64,000 nucleotides of DNA from Caulobacter rhizosphaerae (GTDB lineage: Bacteria > Pseudomonadota > Alphaproteobacteria > Caulobacterales > Caulobacteraceae). The stretch covers positions 4,580,501-4,644,500 of the forward strand of contig NZ_CP048815.1 in NCBI RefSeq assembly GCF_010977555.1, read 5' to 3'. The position numbers and the translations under genes were made by a program. Below, one piece after another: positions 32,608 to 41,727 of this stretch. The notes under the pieces were generated by a model. The model saw only the letters and a list, made by a program, of their open reading frames with translations, had not been told where the DNA came from and made no database searches. Position 1 is the stretch's first letter. Each line of letters begins with the position of its first letter.

Positions 32608-33462
32608 ATGTTCATCGTCCTGGGCGCCACCGGCCATGTCGGCCCGGCCGTGGCCGAGACCCTGCTGGAGGCCGGCGAGCCGGTCACCGTCGTGCTCCAC
32701 CATGAGGACAAGGCCGCCGCCTGGCGGGCCAAGGGCGCGGAAACGGCCGTGGCCGACGTCCTGGATCCCGACGGGCTGCGGGCGGTATTGCGGCGCGGCC
32801 GACGCGCCTTCCTGCTGAACCCGTCCGCCGCCCCGTCGACCGACACCGAGGTCGAGGAGCACCGCACCTTCGCCGGCATCGTCGCGGCGCTGGAGGGCTC
32901 GGGCCTGGAGAAGGTGGTGGCCGAGTCGACCTACGGCGCCCAGCCGGGCGAGCGGTGCGGCGACCTCAACATCCTGTACGACTTCGAGCAGGCCCTGGCC
33001 GCCCAGCCGATCCCGGTCACCGTGCAACGGGCGGCCTACTACATGAGCAATTGGGACGCCGCGCTCGACCAGGCCCGGCAGGGCGCGTTGCCGACCATGC
33101 TGCCGGCCGAGCTGGAGCTGCCGATGGTCGCCCCGGTCGACCTGGGCCGCGCCGCCGCCGACTTCCTGCGCGAGCCGGTCGGCCAGGAGGGGATCCGCTA
33201 TGTGGAAGGCCCCGCGCGCTATTCCCCGGCCGACGTGGCCGCCGCCTTCGCCCAGGCGCTGGAACGGCCGGTCGAGCCGAAGGTCACGCCGCGCGACCAG
33301 TGGGACGCGGCCTACCGCGCCCTGGGCTTCTCCGAACCCGCCGCCGCGTCCTACACCCGCATGACCGAGCTCACCGCCGACACGGCGTTCAAGCCCGAGG
33401 CCCCGCGCCGGGGGACCGTGACGCTGGAGCAGTACATCGGCGAACTGGTGCGGCGGGGGTGA
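32608..33462 (+). CDS. NmrA-like NAD(P)-binding protein (atypical SDR)
   Basis: A 284-residue atypical short-chain dehydrogenase. The Rossmann start is MFIVLGATGHVGPAVAETLLEAG (GATGHVG). Later landmarks are KVVAESTYGAQ and VQRAAYYMSNWDAALDQARQG, typical of NmrA/SDR type 5 proteins related to quinone reductases such as QorB. It is probably a NAD(P)H-dependent quinone reductase or redox sensor. Co-transcribed with the VOC gene, so the two may detoxify the same class of compound (inference). Confidence 0.8.
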   Translation: MFIVLGATGHVGPAVAETLLEAGEPVTVVLHHEDKAAAWRAKGAETAVADVLDPDGLRAVLRRGRRAFLLNPSAAPSTDTEVEEHRTFAGIVAALEGSGLEKVVAESTYGAQPGERCGDLNILYDFEQALAAQPIPVTVQRAAYYMSNWDAALDQARQGALPTMLPAELELPMVAPVDLGRAAADFLREPVGQEGIRYVEGPARYSPADVAAAFAQALERPVEPKVTPRDQWDAAYRALGFSEPAAASYTRMTELTADTAFKPEAPRRGTVTLEQYIGELVRRG

Positions 33463-33489
33463 GGGCGGGAACGACGTTCGAAGCCGTGC

Positions 33490-33584
33490 GGGGTCCTCGT
33501 CCTTCGACAGGCTCAGGATGAGGACCCCTGATGGCCGGGCGTCAGAAAACCTCATCCTGAGCTTGTCGAAGGACGAGGTTTTCG
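33490..33584. repeat. paired hairpin repeat, family A copy 4
   Basis: The left unit is flanked by GGGTCCTC / GAGGACCC and the right unit by AAAACCTC / GAGGTTTT, the reverse order of copy 3. Confidence 0.9.
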
Positions 33585-33604
33585 CCCCAGGCGCTGTGGA
33601 AGCT

Positions 33605-35146
33605 CTACCGCCCCGCCTCGAACGCCTCGAACTCGCGTTCCAGCTGCCATTGGGCCGCGGCCTTGCGGCTGCCGGCCAGGAAGGCGTCGCAGGCCGGGCC
33701 CGGCCTGGCGCAGGCGGCGACCGGCGTGCGCGGCGCGGCCCACAGGCTGGGCCCCGGCAGGAAGGCGTAGTCCAGGCTGACCCGGGCGGCGGCCTTCAGG
33801 TCGGCATAGCCCAGGCCCTGCTCGGTCACGGCCCGCAGGTACTCGTTGGTCAGGTCTATGCGCGAGACGCCCTCGTCGTCGGTGGACAGCACGAACGGCA
33901 CCCCGGCCTGGCGGTAGAGGGCCAGAGGGTGGTCGCCGCCCTTGACGCCCAGGATGACGTCGTTGCTGGTCAGGTTGACCTCGACGGCGACCTTGTCGCG
34001 GGCCATGCGGGCCAGCAGGGCCGGGGCGTCGTCCTCGTAGGCGATGTCCACCCCATGGCCGATGCGGCGGGCCCCGGCGACCTCGACCGCCTGGCGGATG
34101 TGGAAGCGCAGGTCGCGCGGCGGCACCAGGCCCAGGGTCAGCTCGCCGGCGTGCAGCGACAGCTTCACGTCCGGATAGCGGGCGTGCAGGAACTGCAGCA
34201 TCCGCATGTGCAGGGCGTAGTCGGCCAGGGCGGTGGGGTCGTCCTCGGGGGCGACGATGTTGACCCCGACGAAGCGCGGGTCGGCCTGGGCCAGGGCGAA
34301 GGCGGCGGTCAGCTGGGCGAAGACCACGCTGGGCGGCAGGATTCGCACGGCGAACGCCTGGTAGCCCAGCGTCACCGCGCAGGGGCCGGTGCGTGGCTTC
34401 TGGGCCAGGCAGCCCTGGCGGCGGTCGGCCTCGGCTTCGGCCGCGTCGAACTGCTGGCGGGCCTTGGCGGTCATGGCCGGGATGCCCGGCTCCAGGACCG
34501 CCAGGGCCTTGGCCATGTCGCCGTCCCAGGGCGCGTTGCGAACCGGGCTGACCAGGTCGTACATGGCCGAGGGGTTCACCGAGGTCTCGACATAGCCGAC
34601 ATGGTCGCCGGCCGCCTGGTCACGCGCCACCGCCAGCAGGCCCGGCAGGTTGCCGTCGGTCACGGTTCCGAAGCGGCCGAAGGTCGAGAAGAACTGATCG
34701 TGACCGGACGGCAGGGCCCCGTCGGCGCCAGGGTGGTAACTTCTCATCGACAAGGCGTTGATCGCCCGGCTGTAGAGCGCCGGATTGGTCTTGCCCAGAT
34801 CCTTGGCCGAGACCTTGCCCGGCGCGTCGCACGGGCCGGCGGCGATGGCCGGCAGGGGGCCGGTGGTCACGCACAGGCCGTCGGCGTCGGCCCAGGCCAG
34901 GAAGTCCTCGGCATAGGCCGCGCCCACCAGGTGGTTGTGCAGGTCGCCGCCCTTGGGCATGGCCCGCAGGAACAGCCGCAACTGGGCGCGGTTCTTGGCG
35001 ACGGCCTCGAAGCGGGCGGCCGTGCGGGCCTCCGGCGACCCGGCGGCCTTCTGGGCGGCCTTCTGGGCGGCTTGGGCCGCCTGAGCCGAGCCCGCCAGCA
35101 GCAGGGCGCCCAAGGCCGCGCCCGCCAATCGTTTCGCGCCGATCAT
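33605..35146 (-). CDS. exported adenosine deaminase-like hydrolase
   Basis: A 513-residue amidohydrolase with a signal peptide (MIGAKRLAGAALGALLLAGS, then an Ala-Gln repeat). Zinc ligands are His70 and His72 in GGDLHNHLVGA, the catalytic HAGE is in KLSLHAGELTLG, then RRIGHGVDIAYED and a late STDDEG. This set is that of adenosine/AMP deaminases. The length and export recall the secreted ADGF-type enzymes. The ATG at 35146 has GGGGGAG upstream. It probably deaminates extracellular adenosine in the periplasm (inference). Confidence 0.85.
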   Translation of the reverse strand: MIGAKRLAGAALGALLLAGSAQAAQAAQKAAQKAAGSPEARTAARFEAVAKNRAQLRLFLRAMPKGGDLHNHLVGAAYAEDFLAWADADGLCVTTGPLPAIAAGPCDAPGKVSAKDLGKTNPALYSRAINALSMRSYHPGADGALPSGHDQFFSTFGRFGTVTDGNLPGLLAVARDQAAGDHVGYVETSVNPSAMYDLVSPVRNAPWDGDMAKALAVLEPGIPAMTAKARQQFDAAEAEADRRQGCLAQKPRTGPCAVTLGYQAFAVRILPPSVVFAQLTAAFALAQADPRFVGVNIVAPEDDPTALADYALHMRMLQFLHARYPDVKLSLHAGELTLGLVPPRDLRFHIRQAVEVAGARRIGHGVDIAYEDDAPALLARMARDKVAVEVNLTSNDVILGVKGGDHPLALYRQAGVPFVLSTDDEGVSRIDLTNEYLRAVTEQGLGYADLKAAARVSLDYAFLPGPSLWAAPRTPVAACARPGPACDAFLAGSRKAAAQWQLEREFEAFEAGR

Positions 35147-35247
35147 CGTCTCCCCCGCCCCTGCTTCCCGCGGATCCAAGGTGCGTTGCGTCGCCCGGCA
35201 AATCCAGCCCCCAAACGACGCTCCCGGTACGGAGGGTTTCCGCCTGT

Positions 35248-36039
35248 TCAGCGCCGCCGCTTCAAGGCCCGGACGATCCTGGCCGATGACGGCCGGCCGG
35301 CGGGGCCGGTCTTCGGATTCAGCCCGATCACCAGGACGTCGCCGTCGGCCTTGACCTCGGCCCTGTCGCCCAGGACCAGGACCACCCGCCGCCAACGGGC
35401 CAGCAGGTCGCGCCGGCCCGAACGGTCGAGGTCCTCGAAGGCCTCGGCGACGACGGCGGCCGCGTCGGCGATCGGCGCCGCCGTCTCGGCCGTGATCTCG
35501 TCCTCCGAGGTGACGGCCAGTGGGTGCTGGGCGGCGCGGGTGGCCCGGTGGCCCGAGGCCACCACGGCCCGCAGCAGCGCCACCAACGACAGCGGGCGGC
35601 GGGTCGACAACGGCTCGCCGGGGCCGACCAGCGTCACGGCCTGGCCGTTCGGCGTCCGCCGCGTGAACAGGGTCAGGCCGCCCAGCTTGCTGGCGCGCAG
35701 CACGGTTTCGCCGACGTCGTTCTTGAACACCGTGTCGCCCCGCGGCGCGGGATGGCCCTCCAGCGCCCAGACCTCGTCGCGGTTCTGGAACTTCAGCAGG
35801 GCCTTGGGACCGGTGCGGTCCAGGACGAAGATGTCGCCGCCTTCGGTACGGAAGCGTCCGCTGGGCGCGAACACGGGCCGGGCCCGCAGGCCGACCCGGG
35901 CCTCCAGGCGCTGCTTCAGGGTGTCGGCCCGGGCGTCCTCCGCCGGCGGTCCGGCCGCCAGCAGCATCATCAAGGCCAGGATCCACCCTGTCCGGCGGCG
36001 GGTCGGTCGCCTGGAGGTGATGGTGGGGCGGTGCAACAC
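35248..36039 (-). CDS. exported protein of unknown function (DUF4908-like)
   Basis: A 263-residue protein from a GTG at 36039. The N-terminus is basic with an RRRTGWILALMMLLAAG signal core ending near DARADT. The mature part has strands VGLRARPVFAPSGRFRTEGGDIFVLDR and ETVLRASKLGGLTLFTRR, then helices. The pattern resembles DUF4908 proteins of Caulobacter, from memory only. It is upstream of the adenosine deaminase on the same strand with a 101-base gap. Confidence 0.6.
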   Translation of the reverse strand: MLHRPTITSRRPTRRRTGWILALMMLLAAGPPAEDARADTLKQRLEARVGLRARPVFAPSGRFRTEGGDIFVLDRTGPKALLKFQNRDEVWALEGHPAPRGDTVFKNDVGETVLRASKLGGLTLFTRRTPNGQAVTLVGPGEPLSTRRPLSLVALLRAVVASGHRATRAAQHPLAVTSEDEITAETAAPIADAAAVVAEAFEDLDRSGRRDLLARWRRVVLVLGDRAEVKADGDVLVIGLNPKTGPAGRPSSARIVRALKRRR

Positions 36040-36186
36040 GTGATCCCGTCGGGCCCACGGCGCCGCCGCCGACCACCGCTCCGAACAGCCCGGAGCGTCA
36101 CGAGATCGCCCGCCAACCTCGAGGCGGGAAGCTTGACGGTTATCGCGGCGAAAGAATGACCATGGCCCCTCGCGAGGCTCCGTCGA

Positions 36187-37437
36187 TCAGGCCACGGACG
36201 AGACGGATCCGGCCTCGGGCGTCACCGACCAGTCGTGCAGCGGCAGGTTCAGCCACGGCAGCGGGCTGGCGCCGATCGGCTGCTCCAGCAGGTCGGTCAC
36301 CGCCTCGCCGGTCATGAACGGCAGGCCCAGCTCGATGCAGTGGTTCAGCTCGCGACGGGTGCGAACGTCGGCGACGCCCTGCCAGACCTGCTTGCGGCGA
36401 TAGGCGGGTCCCTCGCGCACGAACCGGCTGACCGCCGCCAGCCGGGTGGGCTCGTCGCCCGGCGGCAGGGTCAGGGTGACGCTGCTGGCCAGGCCCGGCG
36501 GCAGCTCGTCGATCTGGAAGGCCGGATCGGTGACCCGCAGGTCGACCCGGCCAAAGAACGGCTCCAGGAACCGCTTGATCTGCGACAGGGCCGAGAAGGA
36601 GGGGGCGCGGGGCGTATCGTAGACGCCGACCGCCAGGCGCAGCCGCGATCCGCGCGGCAGCGCTTCAAGGTGCGGCAGCAGCTCGGCCCGGGCCCGCGGC
36701 TTGACCAGGGTCGAGAAGCTGATCGGGAAGAACATCACCCCCACAGGCACCGCGGCCAGGGCCGCGGCGGCGCCGCCCAGGATCAGGATGTCCTCGTCGG
36801 GGCGGTTGATCTCGACATGCGGCGGCGTGAGGCCAAAGGCGGAGGCCACCTGGGCCTGGCGCCAGACCGCGACGCTGCCGATGAAGGTCTGGCGGGGGCC
36901 GTGATAGACGCCGCGATAGCCGACGCGGGCCGGGGGACCGGCGAGCTCGGCGTCGTCCTCCGCCGCCAGCGCCGCCAGTTCCTCCATGGTCGGCGCGCCG
37001 CAGACCGGCCCGCCCTTGGGCACCACCGAGCTGACTTCGGTCGGGGTGATCCGGCAGACGCGTCCGGCGAACGGACTTTCGCCCTCGCCGTCCAGCAAGG
37101 CCTTCAACTGCGCGCCGTTGATGCCGGCGAAGCGCATGACGTCGGTCTGGTCGCCCTCGAACATCAGCAGGGCGATGTCGCCGTCGCCCTTGTCGCCGAA
37201 CAGCTTGAACTGTAGGTCGCGGGCCAGGGCCTGCAACTCGCGGGCGTCCAGCGCGGTGGCGCGCGGGTCGGCCAGGACAAACGAGAACGGCGCGACCAGG
37301 CCGTAACGGCGTGGCCACAGCCAGGTCGTCTCCAGATAGGCGCCCGCCACCTTGCCGACCAAGCCGGCCATGGTGTCGTTGTCGGCGAACCGCAGTTCGT
37401 CGCCCACGAAGACCTTCAAGCACGCGATTGCAGTCAT
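36187..37437 (-). CDS. uncharacterised protein, tandem paralogue 2, possible cryptic EAL fold
   Basis: A 416-residue cytosolic protein, no signal or membrane helix. It starts MTAIACLKVFVGDEL. Module 1 (about 1-130) contains RRYGLVAPFSFVLADP and LLMFEGDQTDVMRFAGI. A middle hinge has YRGVYHGPRQTFIGSVAV. Module 2 (about 230-400) has GVMFFPISFSTLV, GVYDTPRAPSFSALSQIKRFLEP, RVDLRVTDPAFQIDELP, KQVWQGVADVRTRRELNHC and LGLPFMTGEAV. The order of strands and the closing GLPFMTGEAV recall a worn EAL domain (compare QG..FG.P), but no catalytic residue is kept. Function unknown. Confidence 0.6.
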   Translation of the reverse strand: MTAIACLKVFVGDELRFADNDTMAGLVGKVAGAYLETTWLWPRRYGLVAPFSFVLADPRATALDARELQALARDLQFKLFGDKGDGDIALLMFEGDQTDVMRFAGINGAQLKALLDGEGESPFAGRVCRITPTEVSSVVPKGGPVCGAPTMEELAALAAEDDAELAGPPARVGYRGVYHGPRQTFIGSVAVWRQAQVASAFGLTPPHVEINRPDEDILILGGAAAALAAVPVGVMFFPISFSTLVKPRARAELLPHLEALPRGSRLRLAVGVYDTPRAPSFSALSQIKRFLEPFFGRVDLRVTDPAFQIDELPPGLASSVTLTLPPGDEPTRLAAVSRFVREGPAYRRKQVWQGVADVRTRRELNHCIELGLPFMTGEAVTDLLEQPIGASPLPWLNLPLHDWSVTPEAGSVSSVA

Positions 37438-37522
37438 GCCGCTACCCTACGCGTGGAAGGTTAGCGGAATCGACTCAAACGCGAGAAATTTTCCGCGACC
37501 CACTGTCGCGGCGCCGTCGGCG

Positions 37523-38848
37523 TCAGGCGACTTTCAGCGGCAGGCCCAGGGCCGGAGCTGCGCCGATCGGGCTGGCCATCAGGTCGCTGATCGCCGGGCC
37601 GCAGACGAAGCGCAGGCCGGCGGCGCGGCAGGCTTCCAGCTCCCGGAGGTCGCGCAGACCGGCCACGCCCTGCCGGACCCCCTTGGCGCGATAGGCCCCT
37701 TGGGCGGCCGCAAACTGGCCGATCGCCTCGACCCGGGCCCGCAGGTCGTCCTCGGGCAAGGACAGGGTGATGCTGGTGGCCAGATCGCCCGGCAAGGTGG
37801 CGACCGGGAAGTTCGGCTCGGTGATGTTCAGGTCGATGAAGGCGAAGTGCGGCTGCAGGAATGTCCGGATCTGACCCAGCAGGCCCAGCGAAGGCTCCCG
37901 CGGCGTATCGTAGACCGTGGCCCCCAGTCGGGTCTGCATGTCCAGCGGATAGCGCGACAGGCGGCGCTTGTAGGCTTCCTGCGAGGCCGGGTTGGTCAGG
38001 TTCCAGAAGCTGAACGGCACGAACAGCATGCCCACGTCGCCCGCCCCCTTCTGGAAGGCGGGATGGGCGAACGCCGCCTGGGCGTCGTTCAGGCAGGTCA
38101 GGTCGCGGGTCAGCAGGGCGGCGTCCTCGCTGGGACGCGGGGCGGCCAGGTCGGCCCGCAGGCCGATCGCCGCGCCGACGAAGGATTCCGACGGCGGATG
38201 GTAGAGGCCCCACCAGCCGGTGGCGGGCGGAGGCGGCGGCTTGGGCTTGTCGGCGACCGGCGCGGGCCGAGGGGCGGCGGGCCGGCTCGCCGCGGCCGAG
38301 ACGGTTGGACGGGCGGCCAGGCCCGGAGCCTTGGCCTGGGCCTGGGCGGCGGGCTCTGGCGCCGGCTCGGCGGGCGCCGTCTGGCTCAGGGCGTTGCGCA
38401 GCACTTCGTCGACCACGGCCTCGCTGGGCGCGCTGGGCACGGCCCGGATTTCCGCGGCGGTGATCACCTGCACATGGCCAGGCGGACCGGCATAGCCGCG
38501 GCCGGCGATCAGGCTGGCCAGCGACGCCTGGGACAGGCTGGCGAACTGCAGGACCGCGGTCTCGTCGCCCTCGAAGGTCAGCAGGCAGACCTGGCCGGCC
38601 TCACGTCCCGGGAACAGGCCCGCTTCCAACTCGACCGCCAGGGTCTGCATCTCGACGGGATCGAGGCGTTCTGCCTTGGTGTCGGCCAGGACGAAGGCCA
38701 GGGACGCGACGGCGCCGTAGCGGCGCGGGGCCTTCCAGCGATGCTTGAGATACAGGTCCGCGGCGGCTTGCACCTGGGCGGCCGGGAGGCTCCGTCCCGC
38801 CTCGGCGGTCCCGGCGAACAGAATTCTCAAGCACGCAATAGCCGTCAT
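37523..38848 (-). CDS. uncharacterised protein, tandem paralogue 1, possible cryptic EAL fold
   Basis: A 441-residue paralogue of the gene 85 bases downstream. Shared blocks: MTAIACLRILFAG, RRYGAVASLAFVLADTK, LLTFEGDETAVLQFASL, WWGLYHPPSESFVGAAIG, GMLFVPFSFWNLT, VYDTPREPSLGLLGQIRTFL, ITEPNFPVATLPGDLATSIT, KGVRQGVAGLRDLRELEAC and AAGLRFVCGPAISDLMASPIGA. Unlike its twin it has a Pro/Ala-rich linker of about 65 residues (around 155-220) between modules. No membrane segment. The conserved YH...F.G hinge and VYDTPR motif are the best family markers. Function unknown. Confidence 0.6.
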   Translation of the reverse strand: MTAIACLRILFAGTAEAGRSLPAAQVQAAADLYLKHRWKAPRRYGAVASLAFVLADTKAERLDPVEMQTLAVELEAGLFPGREAGQVCLLTFEGDETAVLQFASLSQASLASLIAGRGYAGPPGHVQVITAAEIRAVPSAPSEAVVDEVLRNALSQTAPAEPAPEPAAQAQAKAPGLAARPTVSAAASRPAAPRPAPVADKPKPPPPPATGWWGLYHPPSESFVGAAIGLRADLAAPRPSEDAALLTRDLTCLNDAQAAFAHPAFQKGAGDVGMLFVPFSFWNLTNPASQEAYKRRLSRYPLDMQTRLGATVYDTPREPSLGLLGQIRTFLQPHFAFIDLNITEPNFPVATLPGDLATSITLSLPEDDLRARVEAIGQFAAAQGAYRAKGVRQGVAGLRDLRELEACRAAGLRFVCGPAISDLMASPIGAAPALGLPLKVA

Positions 38849-39009
38849 GGGGTCGGAAACTACGTGCGAAAGCTTGGCGAAAGCTTTACGAAGACATAGC
38901 TAACGCGATCTTTACCTCGAAGATCGGCATTCTTCGCAAAACTGTGACAATTGGCGGCGACCCAGGAGCGGCATTCTTGCTCCTTTGGGACGCCTCCCTG
39001 TTCACGGAC

Positions 39010-39062
39010 CTAGGGCGCGTTAGCCGGCGAAACCGCGCACACTTTCGCCCAACGCGCTCTAG
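39010..39062. repeat. inverted repeat overlapping the end of the acetyltransferase gene
   Basis: CTAGGGCGCGTT faces AACGCGCTCTAG with 11 of 12 matches. The right arm includes the stop codon of the downstream GNAT gene. It may act as its terminator. Confidence 0.55.
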
Positions 39063-39649
39063 GCGAAGGTTTCCTGCAGCCGGAAGTCCAGCCGCTGGCG
39101 CACGCCCGGCCAGTCGGCGTCGGTGATCGAGAACACGGCGGTGTCGCGCACGTGGCCGGTCCAGGTGATCTTGTGGTTGCGCAGCACGCCGTCCTTGTCG
39201 GCCCCCAGCTTCTCAACGGCCGCCTGGCTGCGGGCGTTGCGGACGTCGACCATGAACTCCACCCGGATCGCCCCGGAGTCGAAGGCGTGCTTGAGCAGCA
39301 GCAGCTTGGACTCCGGATTGACCGGGCCCGAACGAGCGTCGGGATGCAGGAAGGTCGAGCCGACCTCCAGGCCGCGATGCAGCTTGCGGATGTTCAGGTA
39401 GCTGGACGTGCCGACCACCTTGCCATCCTTCAGCCGGCGGATGGCGAAGCCGATCCGCTCGCCACGCTCAGTCTCGCCCTTCAGCGCGCCCCACCAGTCG
39501 GCGAAGCCCTCGCCGCAGCCGTTGGTCGACATGATCTCCCAGCTCTCGGGATCGCAGTCGATCGCGCCCTTCAACTCGGCGCGCAGCTCTGGCGTGATCG
39601 GTTCCAGCCGCACGTGGCGGCCTTCGAGGGGGCGAATCTGGATGTTCAT
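39059..39649 (-). CDS. GNAT-family N-acetyltransferase (RimJ/RimL-like)
   Basis: A 196-residue acetyltransferase of the RimL type: MNIQIRPLEGRHVRLEPI at the start, GTSSYLNIRKLHRGLEVGSTF in the middle, and RVEFMVDVRNARSQAAVEKLGA as the acetyl-CoA and substrate region. The ATG at 39649 matches the family start. The upstream frame is low quality. The acceptor could be a protein N-terminus or a small amine. Confidence 0.82.
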   Translation of the reverse strand: MNIQIRPLEGRHVRLEPITPELRAELKGAIDCDPESWEIMSTNGCGEGFADWWGALKGETERGERIGFAIRRLKDGKVVGTSSYLNIRKLHRGLEVGSTFLHPDARSGPVNPESKLLLLKHAFDSGAIRVEFMVDVRNARSQAAVEKLGADKDGVLRNHKITWTGHVRDTAVFSITDADWPGVRQRLDFRLQETFA

Positions 39650-39846
39650 GGGCGGCAGGATGCCCTTGCCCGCCGGCCTCGCGCAAGATCGCGCGGCGAT
39701 CCGGCGCCTCGGTCGTTCATCCCGCTCACCCTGCTGACATATCCTGACACGATGTTGTCGCAAGTTCCGGGCGGCGGTCGCGCGCACGACTGTCTAACGA
39801 GATCGCCGGCCGCCCAAGGCCGCGACGCCGACGGGGGAGACGATCG

Positions 39847-40848
39847 ATGATTTCGCACGCGCTAGGGGCCCGCCTGGGCATGGCGTCGCTTCTGGCCTGG
39901 CTGGCCGTGGCCGCCACCGCTTTCGCCCCGGCGTTCGCCAAGGACGCCGCTCCGCCCCGGCAGGCGCTGGACGACGCCTGGTGGACCGGGCCGATCCTCG
40001 CCTCCGGCGCCTCGACCCTGCCCAAGGGCCGGGCCCTGATCGAGCCCTACCTCTATGACGCCAAGCCGTACGGCGTGATCGACGGCAAGGGCAAGCGGCG
40101 TCCAGCCCCGGACGCCGACACCTACGGCTCGCAGACCTACCTGCTGTACGGCGTCACCGACACCTTCACCGCCGGCCTGATCCCCCGCTTCGGCTATCGC
40201 CGGGCCGGCGGCCGGTCGAGCTCGGGCGTGCAACTGGGCGACCTGACCGTCCAGGGCCAGTACCGCCTGACCCAATACAAGCCGGGCGGCCGCACGCCGA
40301 CAGTCTCGCTGATGCTGCAGGAGACCCTGCCCACCGGCCGCCACGACCGGCTCGACACCCGTCCCAACGACGGCTTCGGCAACGGGGCCTACGCCACCAC
40401 GGTCGGCCTCAACTCCCAGACTTATTTCTGGACGCCCAACGGCCGGATCCTGCGCACCCGCCTGAACCTGGCCTACACCCGCTCGGGCTATGCCGACGTC
40501 GAGGGCGCCAGCGTCTACGGCACGCCCACCGGCTTCGCGGGCCGAGCCAGGCCGGGCGACTCGTTCAATGTCGACCTGGCCTTCGAGTACAGCATGACCC
40601 GGCGCTGGGTGGCCGCGATCGACCTGGCCTACCAGCGCGACGCGGCGACCACGGTGTCCGGCGTCGACGCCGCGGGCGCGGCCTACGAACGCCGCTCGCC
40701 CGTCGGCCAGGCGCTGATCCTGGCCCCGGCCGTGGAGTACAATTTCAGCCCCGTCCTGGGCGTGATCGCCGGCGCCCGTATCATCCCGGCCGGCCGCAAC
40801 GCCACCGCCTCGGTGACGCCCGTGATCGCGGTGAACTACGTGCTGTAG
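39847..40848 (+). CDS. outer-membrane beta-barrel protein (phenol-MetA-deg/transporter type)
   Basis: A 333-residue protein with a signal ending near AFAKDA. The mature chain is a series of amphipathic strands with Gly/Tyr-rich turns (LIEPYLYDAKPYGVID, YLLYGVTDTFTAGLIPRFGY, VSLMLQETLPTGRHD, ALILAPAVEYNFSPVLGV) and ends VNYVL, as in barrel proteins of the meta-pathway phenol-degradation type. Probably an outer-membrane porin. Solute unknown. It is divergent from the GNAT gene. Confidence 0.7.
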   Translation: MISHALGARLGMASLLAWLAVAATAFAPAFAKDAAPPRQALDDAWWTGPILASGASTLPKGRALIEPYLYDAKPYGVIDGKGKRRPAPDADTYGSQTYLLYGVTDTFTAGLIPRFGYRRAGGRSSSGVQLGDLTVQGQYRLTQYKPGGRTPTVSLMLQETLPTGRHDRLDTRPNDGFGNGAYATTVGLNSQTYFWTPNGRILRTRLNLAYTRSGYADVEGASVYGTPTGFAGRARPGDSFNVDLAFEYSMTRRWVAAIDLAYQRDAATTVSGVDAAGAAYERRSPVGQALILAPAVEYNFSPVLGVIAGARIIPAGRNATASVTPVIAVNYVL

Positions 40849-40918
40849 GCCCCGCCGCGCCGAAAGGTGGTGACGCCCGACGAAGCTGGCTAGGCTCGAC
40901 GACGCGGAGGAGTTTCGA

Positions 40919-41677
40919 ATGGCGTTCGCAATCAAGGCAGCCGCGGTCGGCGTGGCCGCGACCCTCGCCCTAGCCCTGGCCCCGAACGCCCGCGCCGAGG
41001 ATCCGCCCAAGGGCCTCAGCACGTTCGGCATGAGCGGCAAGATCGGGACCTATCCGGTCGGCATGCAGCTGACCGTGCGCGACCACCGCGACTTCGTGTC
41101 CGGCCACTATTTCTACGTCAAGACGCTGACCGACATCCCGTTGACCGGGCGGATGGACGGCGACATCCTCACTCTGCGGGAGCCCAGCGGCGGCGCGTTT
41201 CGGCTGCATCTGGTCTCGAACGCCTCGACGCGCGGCCAGACCCTGACCTTCTATAACTCGACCGGTCTGGCCGGAACCTGGACCCAGGGCGTCCGGACCC
41301 TGCCGGTCGAGATCGGCTTCTCGACCTCGTACGACGGGCCGCCCCGCGCCCGGCGCTACGAAGAAATGACCGACGAGCCCGACGCCGTCGTCGAGGCCCG
41401 GGCCGCCAAGTTCCTGAAGGCCGCGGTGCGCGGCGATCGAGCGGCGGCTGCCGATGCGGTGTCGTATCCGCTGCGCGTCAACGGCGACCGTCCCAAAACT
41501 ATCCGCAACAAGACCGAACTGCTGACGCAGTGGAACAGTATCTTCACGCCAGCCCTGCTCGTCGCGCTGCGGGACGCTGTTCCGCACGAGATGTTCGTCC
41601 GGCAAGGCATGGCCATGGTCGGCGACGGCGTCGTCTGGTTCGACGCCAAGGGCGCCAAGGTTATCAACGGGCGATAG
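40919..41677 (+). CDS. secreted protein of unknown function
   Basis: A 252-residue protein with a signal peptide (MAFAIKAAAVGVAATLALAL, cleavage near ARAED). The N-terminal half (about 35-140) is strand-rich: GMSGKIGTYPVGMQLTVRDH, SGHYFYVKTLTDIPLTG and GQTLTFYNSTGLAGTW, resembling small beta-barrel lipocalin-like inhibitors. The C-terminal half (AADAVSYPLRVNG, KTELLTQWNSIFTPAL, VGDGVVWFDAKGAKVING) resembles NTF2-like tails of periplasmic proteins. No function assigned. Confidence 0.65.
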   Translation: MAFAIKAAAVGVAATLALALAPNARAEDPPKGLSTFGMSGKIGTYPVGMQLTVRDHRDFVSGHYFYVKTLTDIPLTGRMDGDILTLREPSGGAFRLHLVSNASTRGQTLTFYNSTGLAGTWTQGVRTLPVEIGFSTSYDGPPRARRYEEMTDEPDAVVEARAAKFLKAAVRGDRAAAADAVSYPLRVNGDRPKTIRNKTELLTQWNSIFTPALLVALRDAVPHEMFVRQGMAMVGDGVVWFDAKGAKVINGR

Positions 41678-41693
41678 GGTTTTTCGAGGCCGC

Positions 41694-41723
41694 TTGCCGC
41701 CCGACGCCCTTCGGTGCTAGAAC
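41694..41723 (+). promoter_or_regulatory. promoter of the acyl-CoA dehydrogenase gene
   Basis: TTGCCG at 41694 and GCTAGAAC at 41716, the latter an exact fit to the Caulobacter -10 pattern GCTANAWC, with a 16-base gap between them. Confidence 0.5.
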
Positions 41724-41727
41724 TATT

